64,000 nt of DNA from NCBI RefSeq assembly GCF_000177195.2, contig NC_015953.1, positions 1,054,001 through 1,118,000 of the forward strand. Direction: 5' to 3'. The position numbers and the translations under genes were made by a program. Origin of the DNA: Streptomyces sp. SirexAA-E. Its GTDB lineage: Bacteria; Actinomycetota; Actinomycetes; Streptomycetales; Streptomycetaceae. The notes under the pieces were generated by a model. The model was not told where the DNA came from. It ran no database searches and saw nothing but the letters and a program-made list of their open reading frames with translations. Shown here piece after piece: positions 51,976-64,000 of the stretch (position 1 is the first letter of the stretch; each line of letters starts with the position of its first letter).

Positions 51976-53529
51976 TCAGGGATGTTCCACGCCGTCCTCC
52001 AGCCTCTGCCCCCGCAGCAGGAACCACGCGGCGACGGCGGTCGCCAGCAGCACCGCGGCGCCGACGCCCGCAGCGGCGGCCAGGCCGTCCACGAAGGCGT
52101 GCTGCGCGGCCGAGACGAGTGCGTGCGCCTGGGGGGCGGGCAGGGTCTGGGACGCCTCCACGGCGCCGCCCAGCGACTCGTGCGCGGCGGCCGTGGTCGG
52201 GGCGGGGACACCGCCCGGGGTGTCGAAGCCCCGGTAGACCCCGGTGACGACGGAGCCGAGCAGCGCGATGCCGAGCGCCGCCCCCAGCTCGTACGCGGTC
52301 TCCGAGACGGCGGACGCGGAGCCCGCGTGTTCCTTGGGGACGCTGGAGAGGATCACGTCGGCGGTCACGGTGAAGGAGAGGCCCGCGCCGACGCCGACGA
52401 CCAGGAGCACGGCGCCGAGCAGCGGATAGCCCGTCTCCTGGTGGATGACGGTGACGACGGCGAGGGCCAGGCCGATCCCGGCGAGCCCGCCGGAGACCAC
52501 CGAGCGGACCGAGAAGCGGCGGGCGGCCCGGCCCGCCAGCAGTCCGGCGACCACCGCGCCGACGGCGGCGGGCAGTTCGGCGAGGCCGGCCTCCAGCGGG
52601 CTGCGGCCCTGGACCAGCTGAAGGAACTGGGAGAGGAAGAAGACCAGGCCGGACAGTCCCAGGATGGTCAGCAGGTCGGCGAGGACCGCGCCCGAGAAGC
52701 CCCGGTGGTGGAAGAGCCGCATGTCCAGCAGCGGCGAGGGGAGGCGGAACTGCCGCCGGACGAACCCGACGAGGGCGAGCACCCCGCCGACGGCGGCCCC
52801 GGCGACGCCCCAGCTCACACCGTGCGCGGCCGCCTCCTTGACGGCGTAGACGACGCCGACCATGCCGACGAGGGACAGCACCACGCTGAGCAGGTCCCAG
52901 GGACCGGGTGACGGGTTCTTCGACTCGGGGATCATCTTGATGCCGACGACGACCAGGACCGCCATGACCGGCAGGTTGATCAGGAAGACCGAGCCCCACC
53001 AGAAGTGCTCCAGCAGGACACCGCCGACGACGGGGCCGACGGCCGCGCCGGCGGAGGCCATGGCGCCCCAGATGCCGATGGCGAGGCTGCGTTCGCGCGG
53101 GTCGTGGAAGAGGTTGCGGATGAGGGCGAGCGTGGACGGCATGAGGGTGGCACCGGCGACGCCGAGGAGGGCCCGCGCCACGATCATCATCGCGGGACCG
53201 GTCGCGTAGGCGTTGAGCACGGAGACCGCGCCGAACGCCAGAGCGCCGCTGAGCAGCAGCTTCTTGCGTCCGATGCGGTCGCCGAGGCTGCCCATGGAGA
53301 CCAGGAGGCCGGCGATGACGAAGGAGTAGACGTCGCCGATCCACAGCAGCTGGGTGCCGGTCGGCTTCAGGTCCTCGCTGAGGAACGGCGTCGCCAGGCC
53401 GAGGACGGTGGCGTCGACGGCGACGAGCAGGACGGCCAGGACGAGGACGGTGAGGGCGATCCACCGCCCCGGGGGGCGCAGCTCGTCCGGCGTCGGGGCC
53501 TCATGAGGGGGTGTGCTGGGGGTGCTCAC
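51976..53529 (-). CDS. MFS drug exporter (DHA2, 14 transmembrane helices)
   Basis: 517 residues with about 14 helices. The DHA2 motifs are visible: GSLGDRIGRKKLLLSG (motif A, between helices 2 and 3), RALLGVAGATLMPSTLALI, and GPVVGGVLLEHFWWGSVFLINLP (motif C region). Such pumps exchange protons for diverse drugs. The start overlaps the TetR stop by four bases, so they form an operon; the TetR protein probably represses it. Confidence 0.9.
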   Translation of the reverse strand: MSTPSTPPHEAPTPDELRPPGRWIALTVLVLAVLLVAVDATVLGLATPFLSEDLKPTGTQLLWIGDVYSFVIAGLLVSMGSLGDRIGRKKLLLSGALAFGAVSVLNAYATGPAMMIVARALLGVAGATLMPSTLALIRNLFHDPRERSLAIGIWGAMASAGAAVGPVVGGVLLEHFWWGSVFLINLPVMAVLVVVGIKMIPESKNPSPGPWDLLSVVLSLVGMVGVVYAVKEAAAHGVSWGVAGAAVGGVLALVGFVRRQFRLPSPLLDMRLFHHRGFSGAVLADLLTILGLSGLVFFLSQFLQLVQGRSPLEAGLAELPAAVGAVVAGLLAGRAARRFSVRSVVSGGLAGIGLALAVVTVIHQETGYPLLGAVLLVVGVGAGLSFTVTADVILSSVPKEHAGSASAVSETAYELGAALGIALLGSVVTGVYRGFDTPGGVPAPTTAAAHESLGGAVEASQTLPAPQAHALVSAAQHAFVDGLAAAAGVGAAVLLATAVAAWFLLRGQRLEDGVEHP

Positions 53530-54077
53530 TGCTCCACGCTCCGACGTGCTCCGCCGAGCAGCAACTCGGCGATCATGTGCGGGAAGTCCTGTCCGGCGAC
53601 GCGTCCGACCTGGACGGCCCAGGCGCCGGCGCCGATGAGGGCGTAGAGCGCTTCGGTCAGCCAGGCCGGGGTGAGGTCGATCCGGAACTCGCCGCTCTCC
53701 TGGCCGCGCCGGAAGAAGGCGGCGACCCGGGCGTCCAGCCGGTCCCAGCCCTCGTTGAGGTCGTCGCCCTCGAAGAGCTGGTTCTCGGTGACGAGGAAGG
53801 ACAGCAGTCCGGCGGCGGGCTCGACGGCGATCACGAGCCGTCGCAGGCCCTCCTCGGCGCTGCCCTCGTCGAGTGCCGCGGCGTCCAGGGCCGCTTCGAA
53901 CTCCTGGATGCCGAGGTTCTCCAGCGCTCTGACCAGGGCGTCCCGCCCCGCGAAGTGGCGGTGCAGGGTGGCCCGGCCGATACCGGCGGCCCTGGCCACC
54001 TCGTCCATGGTGGCGGTGGATTTCCGGGAGAGCAGGGCGGCCGCGCTGCGCAGCACCTGCTCACGATCAAGAGTCAT
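53526..54077 (-). CDS. TetR-family repressor of the MFS exporter
   Basis: 183 residues from the ATG at 54077. Helix-turn-helix at about 24-44 (TMDEVARAAGIGRATLHRHFAGRDALVRAL) followed by an all-helical ligand-binding domain. The gene overlaps the exporter by four bases. Two 18-bp inverted repeats lie at and before its start, as expected for autoregulated TetR proteins. Confidence 0.92.
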   Translation of the reverse strand: MTLDREQVLRSAAALLSRKSTATMDEVARAAGIGRATLHRHFAGRDALVRALENLGIQEFEAALDAAALDEGSAEEGLRRLVIAVEPAAGLLSFLVTENQLFEGDDLNEGWDRLDARVAAFFRRGQESGEFRIDLTPAWLTEALYALIGAGAWAVQVGRVAGQDFPHMIAELLLGGARRSVEQ

Positions 54078-54114
54078 GAGACGAGACTAACTCATTTGAG
54101 ACGCCAATGTCTCA
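54077..54114. promoter_or_regulatory. Paired TetR operators in front of the tetR-MFS operon
   Basis: Two 18-bp sites, TGAGACGAGACTAACTCA (54077-54094) and TGAGACGCCAATGTCTCA (54097-54114). The second has perfect TGAGAC/GTCTCA arms with 6-base spacer; the first has outer TGAG/CTCA arms. Their starts are 20 bases apart, about two turns, so two dimers could bind on the same face. The first overlaps the tetR ATG. Confidence 0.7.
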
Positions 54115-54182
54115 CCGTGGGGCGAGCGGCGCCACCCGGCAGCGGTGCGGGGCCCCGGCGGCCGGGTACCCGCACCGTCCGG

Positions 54183-56573
<2,391 letters not shown>

Positions 56574-56781
56574 CGCGTCTCCATCTGTCGGGCGGGGCCG
56601 TCCTCGCGTCCCCGCCGGCTCCACCGGCCCGGTCGCGTCCTCACCGGTGCCGCCGACGCTACTGAGTGGGCGGCCGGTCGCGCTTCTTCTTTCCTGACCG
56701 GTCGCACGGGCGTGCACGGCGCCCCGGGGAGCCTCCGGGCGGCGCGGTCCGGCGCGCCCGTGAGGCCTTCCCGGCACGCGG

Positions 56782-57753
56782 TCAGGTCCAGGGGAGCGAG
56801 GAGCGGTAGCGCCAGTACGCCTCCGGTTCCTCCACGAGGGCGCTCAGCCGGTCCAGGCGTTCCGGGTCGAGGTCGAGGAGCGGGGCGTGGAGGTTGGCGG
56901 CGAGCTGGGTCACGGTCGCCGCTCCGGACAGGACGACGCCCGCCCACGGTTCGCGCAGGACCAGCGCCAGGGCCACGGCGTCGGCCTCCAGGCCCTCGTC
57001 GGCGGCGATCTCGCGGACGACGGCGGGTGCCTCGGTACCGGCGAGCCGGCCGTTGGCCACGGCCTCCTTGACGAGGATGGTGAGCCCGGCGTCATGGGCC
57101 TCGGCGAGCGCCTGTCCGGCCGAGGTCTCCAGGGCGTTGTAGGTGGCCTGGACGGTACGGAAGAGGGGCGTCCCGTCGACCGTCACGGCGAGGGCGGCGC
57201 GGATGGCGTCGGCCTGGGCGGGCCCGCTGGTGGAGAACCCGACGGTGACGCCCTGCTCGGCGAGCCGGGCCAGCCGCTCGTGCAGGGCGGTGTCGGTCAG
57301 GGCCGGGCTGTCGGCGGTCACCGAGTGGATCTGGTAGAGGTCGAGGCGGTCGCCGAGCAGTTCGGCACTCTCGGCGCGCTGGCGCTCGAAGGCGGCGAGG
57401 CTGTGGTCCTTCACCTCATGCGTCTCGGCGTCGGTGTTCCAGTCGCCGGTGTAGGTGTAGCCCCACTTGCTGCCGACGACGACGTCGTCCGCCTCCGGGT
57501 GGGCGGCGAGCCATCCGGCGAGGAACTCCTCGGAACGGCCGTAGGAGCGGGCCGCGTCGACGTACCGGACGCCCTGCGCGTAGGCGGCGTCCAGGAGTTC
57601 GTGGGTGCGCTCGCGCAGCGCGTCGACCCCGCGGTCGGCGGGCAGGTCGCGGTCGCGGTGCGGGGTGATGTAGCCGGGCCTTCCGACGGCGGCAAGGCCG
57701 AGCCCGATGCGGGCGGTCGGGGTGGTCGCTCGGTCCAGGCGGGCGAAAGGCAT
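56782..57753 (-). CDS. Aldo/keto reductase
   Basis: 323 residues from the ATG at 57753, with GGAGGAGC upstream. An AKR (beta/alpha)8 barrel with the catalytic Tyr in DAARSYGRSEEF (Asp in GVRYVDAA, Lys in VVGSKWG) and the cofactor site toward the C-terminus. Reduces a carbonyl with NADPH; substrate unknown. A longer frame start at 57792 is less likely. Monocistronic. Confidence 0.9.
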   Translation of the reverse strand: MPFARLDRATTPTARIGLGLAAVGRPGYITPHRDRDLPADRGVDALRERTHELLDAAYAQGVRYVDAARSYGRSEEFLAGWLAAHPEADDVVVGSKWGYTYTGDWNTDAETHEVKDHSLAAFERQRAESAELLGDRLDLYQIHSVTADSPALTDTALHERLARLAEQGVTVGFSTSGPAQADAIRAALAVTVDGTPLFRTVQATYNALETSAGQALAEAHDAGLTILVKEAVANGRLAGTEAPAVVREIAADEGLEADAVALALVLREPWAGVVLSGAATVTQLAANLHAPLLDLDPERLDRLSALVEEPEAYWRYRSSLPWT

Positions 57754-57814
57754 CGCGGGCTCCTCCGGTCGGGTTCGCACCTTCCCGTCCAACGTAGCCC
57801 GCGATGCCTCCGGG

Positions 57815-60677
<2,863 letters not shown>

Positions 60678-60719
60678 AATCACCCGCTTCCGCGGGCGGG
60701 ACGGGACGAGAATGCGCTC

Positions 60720-61322
<603 letters not shown>

Positions 61323-61386
61323 GGCGCTGGGCCGTACGGAGCAGGTGCGGTGGGGACGCACCGCGCCTCCCCGTACGGTCCGGTCC

Positions 61387-62088
61387 ATGCGCAGATCCCT
61401 GGTGACCGTGTCCGTCCTGTTCGTGCTGGCCGGTTCCGTCGCGGCCTCGCCCGGCGGTGCGCCGCCCCTCCCCCGGCGGCTGGCCGACACGGGCGGCGGC
61501 AGCCAGCTGATCACCGCCGTCGCCCCGGACGCCGCCTCCACCACGGGCACGGTCATCTGGTGGGAGCGGCGGCACGGCCGGTGGGTGGAGGCCGACAGGG
61601 CACCGGCGCGCTTCGGGTCGGGCGGCCTCACCGAGGGCGCCACCCGTGTCCAGGGCACGAACACCACGCCGACCGGGCTGTACGGCCTGCCGTACGCCTT
61701 CGGGACCCGGCCCGCGCCGGCCGGCACCCGTTCCCCGTACCGTCTGGTGAACGACCGCTCGTGGTGGTGCCAGGACAACGGATCGGCCGCGTACAACCGC
61801 TGGGTGGAGCCGCTGCCCGCCGACTGCCGGGCGCAGGAGTCGGAGCACCTGGCGTCGTACGCCACGCAGTACGCCCGTGCCCTCGTCATCGGCTTCAACT
61901 ACCGCCGGCCGGTGCGCGGCAGGGGCGCGGGGATCTTCCTCCACGTCAACGGGAAGGGCGCGACCGCCGGCTGCGTCTCCGTGCCGGGGGCCGCGATGGA
62001 CCGGATCCTGGCCTGGGCGGATCCGGCCCGGCGTCCGCACATCGCGGTCGGCACCGTCTCCGGTCCGACCGCGGTGACGCGTTACTGA
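61387..62088 (+). CDS. Secreted L,D-transpeptidase-like protein (YkuD fold)
   Basis: 233 residues from the ATG at 61387 (MRRSLVTVSV), with a Sec signal peptide of about 25 residues. The catalytic region FLHVNGKGATAGCVSV near residues 190-205 contains the His and Cys of the YkuD family. Such enzymes form 3-3 crosslinks in peptidoglycan or attach proteins; a related lineage has a different role. The rest of the domain is beta-rich. Its stop is seven bases from the convergent argR stop. Confidence 0.85.
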   Translation: MRRSLVTVSVLFVLAGSVAASPGGAPPLPRRLADTGGGSQLITAVAPDAASTTGTVIWWERRHGRWVEADRAPARFGSGGLTEGATRVQGTNTTPTGLYGLPYAFGTRPAPAGTRSPYRLVNDRSWWCQDNGSAAYNRWVEPLPADCRAQESEHLASYATQYARALVIGFNYRRPVRGRGAGIFLHVNGKGATAGCVSVPGAAMDRILAWADPARRPHIAVGTVSGPTAVTRY

Positions 62089-62095
62089 CGCCTGG

Positions 62096-62632
62096 TCAGC
62101 GGTCGTTCTGGGCCAGCCGCAGCAGGTGGTCGGCGAGCGCCTGGCCGCCGTTCGGGTCGCGGCTGATCAGCATCAGCGTGTCGTCCCCCGCGATCGTGCC
62201 GAGGATCTCGCGCAGCTCGGCCTGGTCGATGGCCGAGGCCAGGAACTGGGCGGCCCCCGGCGGCGTGCGCAGCACCACCAGGTTGGCCGACGCCTCCGCG
62301 GAGATGAGCAGTTCGGAGGAGAGACGGCGCATCCGCTCCTCCTTGGCGGACTCGCCGAGCGGCGCCTGCGGCGTGCGGAACCCGCCCTCGCTGGGCACCG
62401 CGTAGATCAGCTCCCCGCCGGTGTTGCGGATCTTGACCGCGCCGAGCTCGTCGAGGTCGCGGGAGAGCGTCGCCTGGGTGACGCTCAGCCCGTCGTCGGC
62501 CAGCAGCCGGGCCAGCTGGCTCTGTGAGCGCACCGGCTGGCGGTTCAGGATGTCCACGATCCTGCGGTGGCGTGCGGTGCGGGTCTGCGGCACCGACGGC
62601 CCGCCGTGCTCGGTGTCCTGCGCCTCGGTCAT
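62096..62632 (-). CDS. argR: ArgR, arginine repressor
   Basis: 178 residues from the ATG at 62632 ([11 protein letters not shown]); the longer start runs into argD. The winged-helix domain ([42 protein letters not shown]) is followed by a C-terminal arginine-binding oligomerisation domain ([27 protein letters not shown]). With arginine it binds ARG boxes and represses arg genes, here plausibly argH and the upstream argCJBDR operon. Ten bases after argD. Confidence 0.96.
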   Translation of the reverse strand: MTEAQDTEHGGPSVPQTRTARHRRIVDILNRQPVRSQSQLARLLADDGLSVTQATLSRDLDELGAVKIRNTGGELIYAVPSEGGFRTPQAPLGESAKEERMRRLSSELLISAEASANLVVLRTPPGAAQFLASAIDQAELREILGTIAGDDTLMLISRDPNGGQALADHLLRLAQNDR

Positions 62633-62642
62633 CGTCGTCGCC

Positions 62643-63839
62643 TCATTCTCCGGATCGTCCGTCCCCGTATGCCGCGTCGAGTGCTCCCGGCAGGATCCGC
62701 AGGAACGCGTCCACCTCCGCGTCACCGATGATCAGCGGCGGCATGAGCCGTACGACGTCGGGTGCGGGCGCGTTCACCAGGAGCCCGGCACCCTGGGCCG
62801 CCTGTTGCACCTGGGGTGCGAGGGGCCCGGTGAGCACGATACCCAGCAGAAGACCGGAGCCGCGGACATGGGAGACCAGGGGGTGTCCCAGCGCCTCGAC
62901 ACCGTCCCTGATCTTCTCACCGAGCCGCTTGACGCCGTCGAGGAGGCCGTCGGCGGCCAGCGTGTCCAGGACGGCGAGACCGGCGGCGCAGACGACCGGG
63001 TTGCCGCCGAACGTCGTGCCGTGCTGGCCCGGCTTCAACAGGTCGGCCGCGGGGCCGAAGGCCACGGTCGCCCCGATGGGCAGCCCGCCGCCCAGCCCCT
63101 TGGCGAGCGTGACGAGGTCGGGCTCGACGTCCTGGTGGGCCTGGTGCTCGAACCAGTGGCCGCACCGGCCGACACCCGTCTGCACCTCGTCCAGGACGAG
63201 CAGGGTGCCGGTGGCCCGGGTGATCTCCCGGGCCGCCTCCAGGTAGCCCGGGGGCGGGACGACGACGCCGTTCTCGCCCTGCACGGGCTCGACGATCAGC
63301 AGCGCGGTGTCGGTGGTGACCGCGGCCCGGAGCGCCTCCACGTCGCCGTACGGCACGTGTGTGACGTCACCGGGCAGCGGCTGGAAGGCGTCGCGCTTGC
63401 CCGGCTGTCCGGTGAGCGCCAGGGCGCCCATGGTCCGGCCGTGGAAGCCGCCTTCCGTGGCGACCATGTGGGTGCGCCCGGTGAGCCGGCCGATCTTGAA
63501 CGCGGCCTCGTTGGCCTCGGCCCCGGAGTTGCAGAAGAAGACCCTGCCGGGCCGGCCGAGGAGCGTCAGGAGCCGTTCGGCGAGGGCGACGGGCGGTTCG
63601 GCGACGAAGAGGTTGGAGACATGGCCGAGGGAGGCGACCTGGGCGGTGACGGCCTCGACGATCGCCGGGTGGCCGTGGCCCAGCGCGTTGACCGCGATAC
63701 CGGCGACGAAGTCGAGGTACTCGGTGCCGTCGGCGTCCCACACCTTCGCGCCGGCGCCGCGGACCAGCGGCAGCTGCGGGGTGCCGTAGTTGTCCATCAG
63801 CGCGCCCTGCCACCGCTGTGTGTACGCTGCGTTGCTCAT
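62643..63839 (-). CDS. argD: Acetylornithine aminotransferase
   Basis: 398 residues. PLP-dependent class III aminotransferase: [37 protein letters not shown] (with the aspartate that contacts PLP), and the catalytic Lys in [14 protein letters not shown] are intact. It makes N-acetylornithine from N-acetylglutamate semialdehyde. The ATG overlaps the argB stop by four bases (ATGA), so argB-argD-argR are coupled. Confidence 0.97.
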   Translation of the reverse strand: MSNAAYTQRWQGALMDNYGTPQLPLVRGAGAKVWDADGTEYLDFVAGIAVNALGHGHPAIVEAVTAQVASLGHVSNLFVAEPPVALAERLLTLLGRPGRVFFCNSGAEANEAAFKIGRLTGRTHMVATEGGFHGRTMGALALTGQPGKRDAFQPLPGDVTHVPYGDVEALRAAVTTDTALLIVEPVQGENGVVVPPPGYLEAAREITRATGTLLVLDEVQTGVGRCGHWFEHQAHQDVEPDLVTLAKGLGGGLPIGATVAFGPAADLLKPGQHGTTFGGNPVVCAAGLAVLDTLAADGLLDGVKRLGEKIRDGVEALGHPLVSHVRGSGLLLGIVLTGPLAPQVQQAAQGAGLLVNAPAPDVVRLMPPLIIGDAEVDAFLRILPGALDAAYGDGRSGE

Positions 63840-64000
63840 GACTCCCCCTGTGTTTCCCGCGGTTCCTGTGGTGCGTCGGGCACGACCATGGTGCCGATGC
63901 CCTCGTCGGTGAAGATCTCCAGCAGGATCGAGTGCTGGACGCGTCCGTCGATGACGCGGGCGGTCTGGACACCGTTGCGTACGGCGTGCAGGCAGCCCTT
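63836..64000 (-). CDS. argB: Acetylglutamate kinase (3' end; start beyond window)
   Basis: The last 54 codons and stop are visible on the minus strand. The sequence [19 protein letters not shown] and [17 protein letters not shown] is the C-terminal end of ArgB, including the arginine-feedback-sensitive region. It phosphorylates N-acetylglutamate. The stop overlaps argD by four bases, and its N-terminal part lies outside the window. Confidence 0.93.
   Translation of the reverse strand, partial: KGCLHAVRNGVQTARVIDGRVQHSILLEIFTDEGIGTMVVPDAPQEPRETQGES

Noticed and set aside
56574..56781. Second operator like TGAGAC before the UvrA-like gene
   Set aside because: The sequence has only short GCGACCGG direct repeats and nothing similar to the tetR operators.

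Overview
The window is a piece of the core chromosome of a Streptomyces species. The evidence is very high GC with G/C-biased third codon positions, the developmental gene ssgB, a phosphatidylinositol mannoside operon, many GTG starts, ATGA/GTGA overlaps, and a gene order that matches (from memory) the S. coelicolor interval from about SCO1517 to SCO1578. Both ends cut genes: yajC on the left and argB on the right. I see no prophage, complete insertion sequence, CRISPR array or large biosynthetic cluster.

Layout. 1-5300 holds housekeeping genes on the minus strand: yajC with its own promoter, the ruvC-ruvA-ruvB Holliday-junction operon, a YebC regulator, and pdxS-pdxT for PLP synthesis. 5400-8900 holds a LemA-like membrane protein and the overlapping pgsA-acyltransferase-mannosyltransferase operon that starts PIM lipid synthesis. 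9270-15330 holds a membrane protein, a HIT protein, a small ion channel, thrS and a DEDDh exonuclease homologue that has lost catalytic residues. Two identical tRNA-Val(CAC) genes (15387 and 22713) bracket a membrane protein, a MITE-like inverted-repeat element and a carbohydrate ABC operon. 22840-26910 holds ssgB and its regulatory region, a CGNR protein, and a LacI-family regulator whose promoter palindromes resemble a site in front of the sugar operon.

27100-31200 holds a DsbA-like protein, a double GNAT protein, the pabB-pabC pair, a tRNA cluster (Gly-Cys-Val-Val-Val) and an OFA-type transporter with a 38-residue partner ORF. 32600-38500 holds small proteins, an APH-like kinase, a Ser/Thr kinase, a SpoU methyltransferase and a siroheme synthase. 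That enzyme opens a corrinoid segment continuing with a large BluB-CobT fusion and CobL (38756-43646). 44557-47542 is the metNIQ methionine importer with a candidate leader peptide. 47848-51900 holds small membrane proteins, a sigma-like factor, glpQ1 with a possible PHO box, and a divergent acyltransferase.

51976-56573 resembles a drug-resistance module: a 14-TM MFS exporter overlapping a TetR regulator, next to a short UvrA-like protein. 56782-64000 ends with an aldo/keto reductase and the arginine genes argH, argR, argD and argB, interrupted by three plus-strand genes. An ARG box overlaps the argH promoter.

Most genes are conserved core genes. The observations most worth following are the pseudo-exonuclease, the MITE-like element lying exactly between two convergent stop codons, the BluB-CobT fusion with a disordered tail of about 540 residues, the candidate metN leader peptide, the tiny transporter partner, and several paired palindromic operators.
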